This document shows, piece by piece, positions 47,366 through 57,247 of a stretch of 64,000 nucleotides of DNA (positions are counted from its first letter, which is position 1; every line of letters begins with the position of its first letter). The translations under genes were made by a program, and so were the position numbers. Source of the stretch: Mesorhizobium amorphae CCNWGS0123 (GTDB taxonomy: Bacteria > Pseudomonadota > Alphaproteobacteria > Rhizobiales > Rhizobiaceae); assembly GCF_001686985.1 (NCBI RefSeq), contig NZ_CP015318.1, positions 3,532,001-3,596,000 of the forward strand. The letters are read 5' to 3'. The notes under the pieces are model-generated. The model was not told where the DNA came from and made no database searches. It was given only the letters and a program-made list of their open reading frames with translations.

Positions 47366-49051
47366 TCAGTGGCAGCAGCTATGCCCTGCCTGGACACTTG
47401 TCCGGCACAGGCAGGACGAGGTGATCGGCACGTCTGTTCGGTCCTGCGCGGTGGCGAGCCTGGCCTGCAGCAGCGGCAGCTCGCCAGTGTCGCCGCGGCG
47501 TTTCAGGCACTCGACCAAGCCGTGCAGCGCCCAGACATTGTCCGGATGCTGGGCGCAGCGCTGGACCGTGCCGCTCAGGCCGAGATCGTCACGATAGACC
47601 TGTTCGGCCTCTTCAGCGTGACCCTGGTCGAGGAGCAGGGCGGCCAGCGCATGGCGCGGCGGGTGCATCCACGCCCACGGTTCGGTGTAGGAAAGATTGT
47701 CGTCGAGCTCGACCGCTTCCCTGAGATGGACATAGGCCTCCTCATGCCGGCCCTGGTGATAGGCTAGTTCGCCGTCGAGCAGGGCAGCGCCGACGGCCAG
47801 CGAGGCGCGGGTCGGGTTGCTGAGGAAGCGCCGCTCCGGCGGTATGCGGCTCAGATGAAGGTGGAAGCGCTCGCGCTCCTGTTCGGCTGCCTTGAAATCC
47901 CCCAGCGTCGCATGCGCGACGCCCTTGGCGTAGTGCTGCATGGCGGTGGTCAGCACATAGAGGTCCGGCTCCTCAACCATCGGCTCGTCGATGATCTCCT
48001 GCCAGCGGCCGAAGCGCACCTGCACATGCGATTTCATGGCGTGGTAGCCCTCCACGGTCTGGGTGAGCTTCGGTCGGTCCGGAATGCTGACGACGTCGCG
48101 CGTCACCAGGCTGCGCACCTTGTCGGCCGCCCACAGCGCCGGCCTGTGCTGGCCGAGGAACATGCAAGAAAACATCATCAGATGCAGGTCGTGACAGCAG
48201 CCGAGCAGGTAGTAGGAAGTCTCCTGCGCATAGGCGAGATAGAGGTCGTTGGCGCGCACCGCCTTTTCGCTGGCGCGTTTTGCTTTTTCGTATTCGCCGC
48301 AGAGCACATAAATATGCCCCGGCATATGGTTCATGTGGCCGGCATCGGGGCACATCGTGCCGAGCAGGTCGGCCGAGCGCATGCCGCGTTCAGGCATGGT
48401 CGACATTTCCAGCAGATGGATGTGCAGATGGACGATCGCCGGATGCTGCGCGACGCCGCGTTCGTCTGAGAGTCTGATCGACCGCTCGCAGACCTCGAGC
48501 GCCTCCAGCACGTCCGAGTTCGGCGCCGGCTTGCCGGTCTTGAGGTCCCACAGACGCCGCACCGTGCGCATCATCAGCGCTTCGACAAACAGCGCCATGA
48601 CGTCGTGGTCATCGGGAAAGTCGGCATGGACGCGCCGCATCTCGGCGGCATAGGCATCGTCCCACTGCTCGAATTCCGCTGGCGTCACGCGGTGCGGCTT
48701 CTGGAACCGGCAGGCCAGCGCCTCGATCAGCCGCCTTTCGACTGTGCTCGCCTGATCGGTATTGGCGCGCGCAAGCTGGATGTGATCAAAGCAGAGTTTC
48801 GTCGCCCTGTTCGCCTCGGCCTCGCCATGCTCCTTCCAGGTCAGATTGTAGAAAGGGCCAGCCGCATAGGCGATGCCCCAATGCACGAAGGCGCATTCAG
48901 GATCGGTTTCCAGCGCCTTCTCAAAACACTTGATGCCTTCCTCGTGGTTGAAGCCGTAGCACCAGTTCAGCCCGATATCGAACCAGCGCTGCGTCTCCGC
49001 CGAGCGGGTGGAGATGGGGCGCCGGTAGGTGCCGAGATCGAAATGATCCAT
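47366..49051 (-). CDS. Tetratricopeptide-repeat protein with Cys/His-rich C terminus
   Basis: A 561-aa helical-repeat protein. Early TPR sequence (WFDIGLNWCYGFNHEEGIKC and FEKALETDPECAFVHWGIA) is followed by HLHIHLLEMS and GHMNHMPGHIYVLCGEYEKA, a His-rich core seen in a family of uncharacterised TPR proteins, and further repeats to about residue 535. The tail SSCLCRTSVQAGHSCCH has four Cys and two His and could bind metal. ATG 49051 is preferred over 49090 because the family begins at this point. No enzyme activity is evident. Confidence 0.8.
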   Translation of the reverse strand: MDHFDLGTYRRPISTRSAETQRWFDIGLNWCYGFNHEEGIKCFEKALETDPECAFVHWGIAYAAGPFYNLTWKEHGEAEANRATKLCFDHIQLARANTDQASTVERRLIEALACRFQKPHRVTPAEFEQWDDAYAAEMRRVHADFPDDHDVMALFVEALMMRTVRRLWDLKTGKPAPNSDVLEALEVCERSIRLSDERGVAQHPAIVHLHIHLLEMSTMPERGMRSADLLGTMCPDAGHMNHMPGHIYVLCGEYEKAKRASEKAVRANDLYLAYAQETSYYLLGCCHDLHLMMFSCMFLGQHRPALWAADKVRSLVTRDVVSIPDRPKLTQTVEGYHAMKSHVQVRFGRWQEIIDEPMVEEPDLYVLTTAMQHYAKGVAHATLGDFKAAEQERERFHLHLSRIPPERRFLSNPTRASLAVGAALLDGELAYHQGRHEEAYVHLREAVELDDNLSYTEPWAWMHPPRHALAALLLDQGHAEEAEQVYRDDLGLSGTVQRCAQHPDNVWALHGLVECLKRRGDTGELPLLQARLATAQDRTDVPITSSCLCRTSVQAGHSCCH

Positions 49052-49289
49052 GCCTGAATGCTTCTCGCGCTGATGATCAGTCAGGCGCAATCTGTGCCAA
49101 AATTCACGCGCATGGCAAATGGCATTCGGCGAGCGCCTGCCTCCGCTTAGCGGTCAAACGTCCCGGGCGAAACGGTTCAAGCAACGAACCATCATCGAGC
49201 GGATGTCGGTCGCGCAGGTTCCGGACGTCGTCAGGGCGGCCACCGCCTGACGCGCCCACGATAGGTGGTCGCGTCAGCCGATCGACAGA

Positions 49290-50930
49290 TCAGCTCTCCA
49301 GCCAGACCTTCTCGAAATGCTGCTCGAGCGACTGGTGCTGCTCGCAGCCATGCACGCCTTTGCGGTAGGTGCGGTAGACCGAGCGCCAGTAAGGCTGGAT
49401 GATGATGCCGGAGTCGCGCAGATTCTGCTCGATCTTGGCCATGATCTCCTTGCGCGCCTTGGCGTCGGGCATTGCCAGCGCCCTGTCGAGCAGTTCGTCG
49501 AACTCCTTGTTGGCATAGGCACTTTCGTTCCAGGCGGCGCCCGATTTGTAGGCCAATGCCAGCACCTGGACGCCGAGCGGCCGTCCCAGCCACTCGGTGC
49601 AGGAGAACGGGTATTTGCTCCAGTCGTTCCAGAAGGTCGCGGCCGGCAGCACGGTGCGCTTGATCTTCAAGCCTGCCTCGCGCATCTGCGCGGCGATCGC
49701 ATCGCCGGTGCTCTTTTGCCATTCGACATCGACCGAGATCAACTCATACTCGTGGTCGGCCTTGCCGGCCTCAGTGAGCAGCTTCTTCGCCTCATCCACA
49801 TCACGCTTGGCCGGGCCGATATCGGCATATTCGGGGTGCACCGGGCCGACATGGTGGTTGTCGGCCGGCTTGCCGCGACCGTCGATGCCAAGTTTCAGCA
49901 CGGCTGAATTGTCGACGGCAAGCTGGGCGGCACGGCGCACCTTGGCGTCGTCATAGGGCGCATTGCCGACATTGAAGCGCGCCACGATAGTCGAGCCGGT
50001 GGCGATCTCGGAATTCTCGAGCCCCATGTCTTCGGTCTGCGACACGGCATCGGAGGCGGTCTCGTGGTCGGTGTCGATCTCGCCGGATTCGAAGGCCGAC
50101 AGCATGGCGTTGGGATCGGAGCCGTAATCGACCCATGTGATGCCGTCGAGATGGAACTCGCCCTTCCACCACGGCTTGTCCTTGCGGCGTACCTCCGCAC
50201 TCGTCTCGGCATCCCATTTCACCAGTTCGCAAGGACCGGTGGTGATCGCCAGCGCCTTCATCGGGTCGCCGTCGCCATCATAGGAGCGGTGCATGATCAG
50301 CGCCGGATAGTCTGCCATGCCGGCGATCAGCGAGATGTCGGGCTTGGGCAAATTGAGCTTCACGGTGAAGTCGTCGACTTTCTCGATGCTGCCGTCGACC
50401 GGCTTCTTGGTATCGGCATTGACCAGCGCGCCCATGCGCGCGGCGACCGAATTGCCGGCGACCGAGGCGTCGCACCAGCGCGTCAGATTGTGGACGACGT
50501 CGTCGGCGTTGAACGTATCACCGTTCGACCAGGTGATGCCCTTGCGCACATGAAGCGTCAGTGTCTTTGCGTCGTCGCTGGTCTCCCAGCTTTCCAGCAG
50601 CCACGGCTCGAAGCTGAAGTCGGTGTTCCAGCGCACCAGATATTCGTTGCAGTGGCGCGCGACATTCGACATTTCGACGCCGTCGAAGGTGCGCGGATCC
50701 TTGAATCCCTTGACGTTCATGGCGACGCGGAGTGTGCCGCCCTTTTTCGGTTCCTCAGCGCGGGCGGGCGAGGGGGCAAGGCCGCCGAGCGCCAGCGCAC
50801 CGGCCGCGCTGACGCCGAACCCGGCCATCAGGGCGAGGTACTCGCGCCTATTCATGGCGCCTTTCTTGAAATCGTCGGCGATCGGCTTTGCGCGCGGGTG
50901 CAGCTTTCGGTCGGTCAGCATGAACTTCAT
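49290..50930 (-). CDS. Family 5 (peptide-type) ABC transporter substrate-binding protein
   Basis: A 546-aa periplasmic binding protein of the DppA/OppA class. The N terminus has an unusually long leader before [20 protein letters not shown], which resembles a twin-arginine signal, then the mature start [14 protein letters not shown]. Domain motifs are [31 protein letters not shown] and [21 protein letters not shown] precedes ATG 50930. No permease or ATPase genes adjoin it. It lies downstream of the esterase/cysteine hydrolase/M24 group and may supply their substrate. Confidence 0.88.
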   Translation of the reverse strand: MKFMLTDRKLHPRAKPIADDFKKGAMNRREYLALMAGFGVSAAGALALGGLAPSPARAEEPKKGGTLRVAMNVKGFKDPRTFDGVEMSNVARHCNEYLVRWNTDFSFEPWLLESWETSDDAKTLTLHVRKGITWSNGDTFNADDVVHNLTRWCDASVAGNSVAARMGALVNADTKKPVDGSIEKVDDFTVKLNLPKPDISLIAGMADYPALIMHRSYDGDGDPMKALAITTGPCELVKWDAETSAEVRRKDKPWWKGEFHLDGITWVDYGSDPNAMLSAFESGEIDTDHETASDAVSQTEDMGLENSEIATGSTIVARFNVGNAPYDDAKVRRAAQLAVDNSAVLKLGIDGRGKPADNHHVGPVHPEYADIGPAKRDVDEAKKLLTEAGKADHEYELISVDVEWQKSTGDAIAAQMREAGLKIKRTVLPAATFWNDWSKYPFSCTEWLGRPLGVQVLALAYKSGAAWNESAYANKEFDELLDRALAMPDAKARKEIMAKIEQNLRDSGIIIQPYWRSVYRTYRKGVHGCEQHQSLEQHFEKVWLES

Positions 50931-51197
50931 CGTCGTTCCCTCCTGTTGGTGCATGTCGCCAAAAGCATGCTTTCGGGCCTGACCCGAGGGTGCGCTGCGG
51001 TTTTGGGGCAACGACATGCACGCAAGACCAGGTCGCTCCGGTTGCCGCCAGACGCGGGGGGAGGATGCGGTTCACCGGAGCGCCATTGCCTCAGCCGATG
51101 ATAGGGCGGGCTTACGCGGGGAAATGTTCGCTTTTCCGCAGTTCTTGTGCGCTGTTCCGCAGCGGGCTGCGAGGACGGCGAGACAACGAGATGGCGT

Positions 51198-52175
51198 TCA
51201 GGACGGCTGGTTGTTCTTGCCCAGCATGGTCACGGAAGCGATGGCCGAGAGGATATCCAGGAAAGCCTCGCCGGCGCGCGGCACGCCCTTGCGGGCGCGC
51301 AAGAAACTGTGCACGAGGCGCGGCTCCTCCTGCCACCAGGCCGAGCCGCCGGCGGCAACGATGCGGTCGCGATAGGCCTCGCCGTCCGACGATAGCGGGT
51401 CGCATTCCGCCGTAATGACGAAGGTCGGCGGCAGGCCGGAGAAATCACCGTCGCGCAACGGCGAAAAGGTCGGATCGTCGGGTGATTGTCCGGGTGCAGA
51501 GCGGATGCGGCGATAGAAATCGATATCGCCGAGCGAAAGAAGCGGCGCATTGGCGTGCTCGATGTAGGAGCGGCCGGTCTCGTCGCCGCCGAGGCCGGGA
51601 TAGATCAGCACCTGTCCGGCCGCGCGGCGCGGGCTGCGGCGCGTCGCATGCGCGACGGCGGCGGCCAGATTGCCGCCGGCGCTCTCGCCGCACAGCACGA
51701 TCGGCAGGGCGCTGGTCGCGGCCGCCCACTCGAACACCGCCAGCGCATCGTCGAAGGCGGCGGGATGAAGATGCTCCGGTGCCAGCCGGTAGTCGGCAGA
51801 AAACACCTCGAACCCGGTGGCTGCGCAGATCTCGGCGCAGATGTCGTCATGGCTGTCGAGCCCGCCCAGCACGAAGCCGCCGCCATGATAGTAGACGACG
51901 ATCGCCTGCGGCGTCTTGCCGGCGAGCCGGTAGCGCCGGACAGGAATGTCGCGAGCGGCGCGACCGACCAGGCCGTCACTGGCTGACACGCCCGGCGGAT
52001 GGCCCTGGTGGAAGGCCCGGCACATCGCGTCATAGACCGCCCTTTGCTCGGAGATCGGCAACTCGGCGATTTCGGGCGGATACCACTCATTGACCCGGTC
52101 GATATAGAGCCACAAAGCCGGATCGAGCCGCCTTGCGTATTTCCCGCGCCTGGTCATGTGGTGGACCGTGCCCAT
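51198..52175 (-). CDS. Alpha/beta hydrolase, hormone-sensitive-lipase family
   Basis: A 325-aa esterase-like protein. The oxyanion motif YYHGGGFVLGG includes H97-G100, the nucleophile S165 lies in CGESAGGN, and Asp/His of the triad are expected in ECDPLSSDG and RLVHSFLR. The physiological ester or amide is unknown. It lies 17 bp downstream of the cysteine hydrolase gene, so it is probably part of one operon. Confidence 0.9.
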   Translation of the reverse strand: MGTVHHMTRRGKYARRLDPALWLYIDRVNEWYPPEIAELPISEQRAVYDAMCRAFHQGHPPGVSASDGLVGRAARDIPVRRYRLAGKTPQAIVVYYHGGGFVLGGLDSHDDICAEICAATGFEVFSADYRLAPEHLHPAAFDDALAVFEWAAATSALPIVLCGESAGGNLAAAVAHATRRSPRRAAGQVLIYPGLGGDETGRSYIEHANAPLLSLGDIDFYRRIRSAPGQSPDDPTFSPLRDGDFSGLPPTFVITAECDPLSSDGEAYRDRIVAAGGSAWWQEEPRLVHSFLRARKGVPRAGEAFLDILSAIASVTMLGKNNQPS

Positions 52176-52192
52176 CGCATCCGATCCTCGCG

Positions 52193-52870
52193 TCAGAGGT
52201 CGTCGTAAAGCCCGGCCGCGTTCTCATAGGTGAAGCGCAGCGGCACCGAACCCTCGACCTGCCAGACGCTGACCGTGTCGCCCGACAGCAGCCGGCAGGC
52301 ATCCACGGTGTTGGCGACAGCGCCGCCATAGAGCCGGTTGGCGAGGTTGAGGATGGCGGTCTGGTGCATCGCTGCACTGGCGCTGCCGCAGGCGTCCTTG
52401 ACCAGCAGCACGCGAAAGCCGAGCGCCACCGCATCCCTGACCGTGGCGTCGATGCAGGCCTCGGTCCACACGCCGGCGATCACCAGCCATTCGATGCCGC
52501 GCGACTTCAAATCGTCCGCCGCGGACCCTCCACCGAAGGCGCTGGCCTCGGTCTTGACCAGCATCGTCTCGCCGGCAGCCGGCGCCACTTCCGCGCAGAT
52601 CGCGGTGAGCGGATCGTCCTTGTCGGAGAAGGCCGACTTGCCATCGGCATCGACCGGATGGAACGGTCGTGCCTTGGCGAGATCGACGATGTAGGCCCAG
52701 TGATAAAGCGGCACGAAATTGCGCCGCGCTGCTTCTTGCAGACGCTGGACGTTGGCGAGGATGTCGCCGAACCCTTCGACCAGATAGCGCTTGTCCTGGC
52801 GATGCTCTTCCTGGAGATCGATGAACACCGCCGCCACGGTGCCTCTGCTGATCGAGATCGGGCGCTTCAT
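52193..52870 (-). CDS. Cysteine hydrolase (isochorismatase / N-carbamoylsarcosine amidase-like)
   Basis: A 225-aa protein with the catalytic triad of the isochorismatase-like hydrolases: D18 (VFIDLQ), K106 (LVKTEAS) and C139 (TEACIDATVRDA). Members include nicotinamidase, N-carbamoylsarcosine amidase and ureidoacrylate amidase, so amide hydrolysis is likely but the substrate is not fixed. Its ATG directly abuts the stop of the M24 gene, showing co-transcription. Confidence 0.9.
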   Translation of the reverse strand: MKRPISISRGTVAAVFIDLQEEHRQDKRYLVEGFGDILANVQRLQEAARRNFVPLYHWAYIVDLAKARPFHPVDADGKSAFSDKDDPLTAICAEVAPAAGETMLVKTEASAFGGGSAADDLKSRGIEWLVIAGVWTEACIDATVRDAVALGFRVLLVKDACGSASAAMHQTAILNLANRLYGGAVANTVDACRLLSGDTVSVWQVEGSVPLRFTYENAAGLYDDL

Positions 52871-54175
52871 TCAAACGTGCCTGTCAAGGAAATCGTCCTC
52901 ATAGGGGAAGCGCGACAGAAGCTCGGTGCCGGTCTCGGTGATCAGGATCTCGTCCTCCAGCTTGACGCCCTCGCGGCCGCCCTTCTCGCCAATATAGCTT
53001 TCGACGCTGACCACCATGCCGGGCACGATGATGCCGTCGCGGCCATAGGTCTCGTAGTCCATGGCATGCGCGATGAACGGCGTCTCGCCATGCATGCCGA
53101 CACCGTGCATGACCGAGGTGTAGCGCTGGTCGACGAAGCGGTCGGGGATCTTCCACGCCTTTTCGGCGATCTCGCGAAAAGCCATGCCGGGCTTTACGAT
53201 CGAGATGTTGTGCTGAACCTGGTCATGCGCCATGCGGTAGAGCGATTTCTGATAATCGGTCGGTCTGCCCGGCCCGCAGCGGAAGGTGCGCGAGAAGTCG
53301 GAATAATAGCCGTAGCAGCCGATCGTGTCCGTATCGAGCGCCAAGAGTTCGCCCGGCCTGATCTTGCGGCCGCTCGCCTCGTTGAACCACGGGTTCGTGC
53401 GTTGGCCCGAAGTGAGCAGGCGCGTCTCGATGAACTCGCCGCCCTGGCGGATCACCTCGTGGTACATGATGGCGAACAGGTCGTTTTCGGACACGCCGGG
53501 TTTTATCGCCTCGCGCACGGCTGACACGGCGGCCTCGGCGCCGGCCATCGACACCTGCAGGCATTTCACTTCCTCCGGCGTCTTCACCGCGCGCACCGCC
53601 AGGATTTCGCCCTGGCAATCCCTGACCTCGCAGCCGCGCTTTTCAAGCGCCAGCGCTTGCAGATGGCCGCAGCGGTCGAGGCCGAGCTTCATCGAGCCGC
53701 CGCCGTGCTTTTTCAAGAGCTCGGCGATCTCGTCGGCGAACGGGCCGGCGGTCTCGTCGTCGCGGCCCGAGACGGAGGACCAGACCAGCTTGGAAGGACG
53801 CGCCTCGTCGATCGTGTCGAGCACCATGGAGACATGGTAGCTTTGCGGATATTCGAACAGCACGATCGGCCCTTCGGTCGGGATGAAGAAATAGCGGGTC
53901 GAATTGCGCAGGAAATAGCCGAACATGTTGCGCGAGCCGGTGGCGTAGCGCTGGTTGTAGGGATCGAACAGCACGATACCGCCATAGCCTGCCTCGCGCA
54001 TCCAGGCGCGCAGCTTTGCCAGACGCCCTTTGCGCAACGCATCCGCATCGATGAAGGACGGCTCGGTGTCCGACAGCCACATGCCGCCGGCCGGATCGGC
54101 CGCGGCCGGGTGGCGCATGCGGTCCTTGAAGTCCACGTCCTCGGTGCTGTCGGGGTCGAAAACGACGATGCTCAT
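52871..54175 (-). CDS. M24 family (creatinase/Xaa-Pro peptidase fold) protein, DddP-like
   Basis: A 434-aa protein of the pita-bread M24 fold. Metal ligands are conserved: D281, D283, D293, H357, E392 and E407. Sequence blocks GGEFIETRLLTSGQRTNPWF, LDTDTIGCYGYYSDFSR and MHGVGMHGETP match the DMSP lyase DddP more than ordinary prolidases. The Asp that DddP uses for DMSP cleavage (in its MHGVGLCDEWP block) is Gly363 here, so DMSP lyase activity is doubtful; hydrolysis of a small amide or C-N compound is an alternative. ATG 54175 follows AGGAGGCACCC. Confidence 0.85.
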   Translation of the reverse strand: MSIVVFDPDSTEDVDFKDRMRHPAAADPAGGMWLSDTEPSFIDADALRKGRLAKLRAWMREAGYGGIVLFDPYNQRYATGSRNMFGYFLRNSTRYFFIPTEGPIVLFEYPQSYHVSMVLDTIDEARPSKLVWSSVSGRDDETAGPFADEIAELLKKHGGGSMKLGLDRCGHLQALALEKRGCEVRDCQGEILAVRAVKTPEEVKCLQVSMAGAEAAVSAVREAIKPGVSENDLFAIMYHEVIRQGGEFIETRLLTSGQRTNPWFNEASGRKIRPGELLALDTDTIGCYGYYSDFSRTFRCGPGRPTDYQKSLYRMAHDQVQHNISIVKPGMAFREIAEKAWKIPDRFVDQRYTSVMHGVGMHGETPFIAHAMDYETYGRDGIIVPGMVVSVESYIGEKGGREGVKLEDEILITETGTELLSRFPYEDDFLDRHV

Positions 54176-54261
54176 GGGTGCCTCCTGAAGCGGCGAAGAT
54201 GGGCCATGCGTCATGCAAACGCTGTGCGGAATCCCGCAAATGTCGTGCCGGATGCCGCACC

Positions 54262-55257
54262 CTAGTGCCGCCGCATCCCCTTCGGCGCATGCCCATGCTC
54301 TTCCCTGAACGCCCGCGCAAAGCTCGACATCGAGGCAAAGCCGCAGGCTAAAGCCACGTCGCGCACCATCAGGGTGGAGTGCGCCAGCAGGTCGGCGGCG
54401 CGCTTCAGCCTGAGGCGCCGGTAGTAGCCATTGGGCGAGATGCTGAGTTCGGTTCGAAAATTCCGCTCGAGCTTGTCCGGCGAAACGCCGAGCCTTGTCG
54501 CCAATTCCGCCATGCCGAGCCGCTCCTCCACCGCGTCCTCCATGATGGCGATGGCCGACAGCACCAGCTCGTTCTGCACGCCGGTGCGCAGGCGCAGCGG
54601 CATCAGCTTGCGGTCCACACTCGATCGCAAAGGGCTGTGCACGAACCATTCGGCAACGCCGGCGGCGAGCTCGGCGCCGTAGTCGCGGGTGATGATCTCC
54701 AGCATCATGTCGAGGCTGCCGACGCCGCCGGCCGACGTAAAACGCTTGCGGTCGATGACATAGAGATCGCGTCTCAGCTCGATGTCCGGAAACGCCTCGG
54801 TGAAGGCCGCCTGGCTGGTCCAGTGCAAGGTGCAGGCATGGCCGTCGAGCAGGCCCGCGCGGGCGAGGAAGAACGCCGCATCCGCCACCGCACCAATATC
54901 GGCGCCGCCTCTGAGGCTCTTGCGGATCCAGCTCAACGCCTCGTCGGCGACGAGATGGTCTGCATCGCCGCCGGAGCAAACGACGATGCGGTCGACCTTC
55001 GGTGCATCGCCGGCAAAAAAGCCCGGCTGGATGACGACGCCGTTCGAGGCTTCGACCGGACCCTTGCCGGCGCCAACGATCACCCAGCGATAGCATTCCT
55101 TCTTGGCCAGCACATTGGCCGCGCGCAACGGCTCGATCAGCGAGCTGAACGCCATCATCGGAAAACCGGGGAAGACCAGCACGGCGAAGGTGAGGGGAGC
55201 CTCGGCCGCCAACGGCTGCGTGCGCTCACGTTTTCGATTGGCGAGGGTGGCGTTCAC
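54262..55257 (-). CDS. GlxA family transcriptional regulator (DJ-1/PfpI plus AraC domains)
   Basis: About 331 aa. The N-terminal class-I amidotransferase-like domain (FAVLVFPGFPMMAFSSLIEPLRAAN, with ADAAFFLARAGLLDG) serves as ligand sensor, and a C-terminal AraC helix-turn-helix pair ends in DVALACGFASMSSFARAFREEHG. This architecture includes GbdR, CdhR and SouR, activators for betaine, carnitine and sarcosine. GTG 55257 gives a normal length, though its ribosome binding site is weak. It lies 86 bp upstream of the M24 gene and likely controls that operon. Confidence 0.88.
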   Translation of the reverse strand: MNATLANRKRERTQPLAAEAPLTFAVLVFPGFPMMAFSSLIEPLRAANVLAKKECYRWVIVGAGKGPVEASNGVVIQPGFFAGDAPKVDRIVVCSGGDADHLVADEALSWIRKSLRGGADIGAVADAAFFLARAGLLDGHACTLHWTSQAAFTEAFPDIELRRDLYVIDRKRFTSAGGVGSLDMMLEIITRDYGAELAAGVAEWFVHSPLRSSVDRKLMPLRLRTGVQNELVLSAIAIMEDAVEERLGMAELATRLGVSPDKLERNFRTELSISPNGYYRRLRLKRAADLLAHSTLMVRDVALACGFASMSSFARAFREEHGHAPKGMRRH

Positions 55258-55341
55258 GATTGTGTATTTCCCGGCAGCGTCATTGGTGGCAGAGAAACTG
55301 TAGCGGGCGTATCCAGCCGCTGGCAACGGAGACAAGCGACC

Positions 55342-55839
55342 ATGTTTGCGGCAAAAACCATCGACAGCAGCGACAAGGCAGCGTTCTACCGCGATCTCGT
55401 CGCCCAGCTGAAGGCGCTTCTCGAGGGCGAGCGCGACTCGATCGCCAACGCCGCCAACACGTCGGCGCTGATCTTCCAGATGGTGCCCGACCTCAACTGG
55501 GCCGGCTTCTATTTCCTGGCGTCCGACGAGGAACTGGTGCTCGGGCCCTTCCAGGGCAAGCCGGCCTGCGTGCGCATCGCGGTCGGCAAGGGTGTCTGCG
55601 GCACGGCCGTCGATCTGGATATGTCGATGCTGGTCAAGGACGTGCACGACTTTCCCGGCCACATCGCCTGCGACGCGGATTCGCGCTCTGAGCTGGTCGT
55701 GCTGCTCAGGGACAATGACGGCGTCTTCGGCGTGCTCGATCTCGACAGCCCGACGCCCGGCCGCTTCGACAAGGAGGACCAGGCCGGCATCGAGAAGCTC
55801 GCGGCGATCTATGTCGCGGCGAGTTCCTTCGAGGACTAG
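55342..55839 (+). CDS. Free methionine-(R)-sulfoxide reductase (GAF domain)
   Basis: A 165-aa GAF protein that reduces free Met-R-O with thioredoxin. Cysteines C76, C86 and C110 have the same spacing (10 and 24) as the three functional cysteines of E. coli YebR/fRMsr. The core [20 protein letters not shown] and [11 protein letters not shown] are typical. GGAGACAAG lies upstream of the ATG. Its stop shares CTAG with the convergent yeiH-like gene. Confidence 0.93.
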   Translation: MFAAKTIDSSDKAAFYRDLVAQLKALLEGERDSIANAANTSALIFQMVPDLNWAGFYFLASDEELVLGPFQGKPACVRIAVGKGVCGTAVDLDMSMLVKDVHDFPGHIACDADSRSELVVLLRDNDGVFGVLDLDSPTPGRFDKEDQAGIEKLAAIYVAASSFED

Positions 55840-56930
55840 ACGAACTTCACCAGCATCAGGCTAAAGCCGCCGACGAACAGGAAGGCGAAGAAGGCCAGCA
55901 TCAGCGGGCGCAGGCCGCGCGAGCGCAGCTGCGAGATGTCGGCCTGAAGGCCCATGGCGGCGAGCCCCATGGTCAGCATGATCTGGGTGGCGAGAGCGAT
56001 CGCCGAATGGATTTCGGCGGGCATTGCAACCATGCTGTTCAGCGCCACAACCGCGATGAACGCCACGACGAACCACGGCATGGGCGCCTTCGCCGCCGAC
56101 GGATCCGCACTGCCGCGGCGCGCCATCAGGCCGAGCGCGAGTACCATCGGTGCCAGCATGGCGACGCGCGTCAGCTTGGCGACGGTTGCCGTCTCGCCCG
56201 CCTGCGTGCCGTTCTGGAAGCCGGCGCCGATCACTTGCGCCACCTCGTGGATCGAGGCGCCCGCCCACAGGCCGAACGCGTGCTGGTCGAGGCCAAAGAC
56301 CGGCGCCAGTAGCGGAAAGCAGAGCATGGCAATTGTGCCGAACAGCGTGATGGCGGCAACGGCGTAGGTGACGTCTTCGTCGCGCGCGTCCGTCACGATG
56401 TTGGTGGCGACGATGGCCGAGGCGCCGCAGATCGAGGTGCCGGCGGCAATCAGCTGCGCTAGCTTGCGGTCGACGCCGAGCAACCGGCCGAGCGTGACGG
56501 TGAAGACGAAGGTGGCGCCAAGCGTGGCGGCCACGATGCCGACGCCGCCGGCGCCGATCGCCGCCACCTGGCCGAGCGTCAGCTGGAAGCCGAGCAGCAC
56601 GATGGCGAAGCGCAGCAGACGGCGCTGCGAAAAGGCGATGCCGGCCTTGGCGTGGACGGGCGTGCCGAGCACATTGGAATAGATCATGCCGGCGACCACG
56701 GCCAGGATCATCGGGCTGAACAGAGCAAAGCCTGAAACGCTGCGGGCCGAGTAGGCGACGCTGGTGATCATTGCCACCAGCACGATGCCGGGCACCACGC
56801 CGGCCCAACTGACCGCCGCCGCGCCTGTGCGCGTTTCAACGGCGGCTCCGTTTGGAAGATCGTTCGCGGTGGTCGACAGGAAAGACAAGGAAATGCTCCA
56901 GGCGGGTTCGCCAGTGGAATGCCATTCCAT
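55836..56930 (-). CDS. YeiH family putative sulfate exporter
   Basis: A 364-aa membrane protein of the UPF0324/Cons_hypoth698 family with about ten TM helices. Conserved stretches are [39 protein letters not shown] and [20 protein letters not shown]. The transport role (sulfate, sulfite or a sulfonate) is unproven. ATG 56930 with GGAAAG upstream is preferred to TTG 56945. Confidence 0.88.
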   Translation of the reverse strand: MEWHSTGEPAWSISLSFLSTTANDLPNGAAVETRTGAAAVSWAGVVPGIVLVAMITSVAYSARSVSGFALFSPMILAVVAGMIYSNVLGTPVHAKAGIAFSQRRLLRFAIVLLGFQLTLGQVAAIGAGGVGIVAATLGATFVFTVTLGRLLGVDRKLAQLIAAGTSICGASAIVATNIVTDARDEDVTYAVAAITLFGTIAMLCFPLLAPVFGLDQHAFGLWAGASIHEVAQVIGAGFQNGTQAGETATVAKLTRVAMLAPMVLALGLMARRGSADPSAAKAPMPWFVVAFIAVVALNSMVAMPAEIHSAIALATQIMLTMGLAAMGLQADISQLRSRGLRPLMLAFFAFLFVGGFSLMLVKFV

Positions 56931-57197
56931 TACCGATCTTTCCAACGAATTATTCGCATCACAACGATCGATTTTTCCGAACGATTGCGAGGCCGTCGAA
57001 TTGACTGCGGACGATGGGCTGCACTCCTGCCTCTATCCGCCCCGGCAGGCGGCTTGACGCTTCGCCGTTTCTGTTCCAGCTTGCCGCAATGTTCGCCTTT
57101 CCCGCCAACTCGCAGCGATGCCGTTCTCACGAGCGGCAAGCTGATTGCGCGAGAATGAAGGCCGCCTAGTCGACAATCCGGTCTGTTCGTCCCCAGC
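56931..57197. other. Intergenic region upstream of an orphan terminator
   Basis: About 270 bp with no convincing protein gene; a short frame at 57119 would give only about eight residues. It ends in a strong rightward terminator at 57198-57230 although no rightward gene precedes it. It may encode a small RNA or a leader for the GNAT gene; sequence alone does not decide. Confidence 0.4.
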
Positions 57198-57230
57198 CCC
57201 GCCCATCCAAAACGGATCGGCGGGTTTTTT
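57198..57230 (+). terminator. Intrinsic terminator just upstream of the GNAT gene
   Basis: CCCGCCCATCC and GGATCGGCGGG pair with one mismatch around AAAAC and are followed by six T residues. This is the clearest Rho-independent terminator in the window. The GNAT start codon is 18 bp further on. Confidence 0.8.
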
Positions 57231-57247
57231 GCATTTTGGAGCATTGA

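Noticed and set aside
52871-54175. Naming the M24 gene dddP (DMSP lyase)
   Set aside because: Metal ligands match, but the Asp considered catalytic in DddP is Gly here, and no DMSP uptake or downstream acrylate genes are adjacent.
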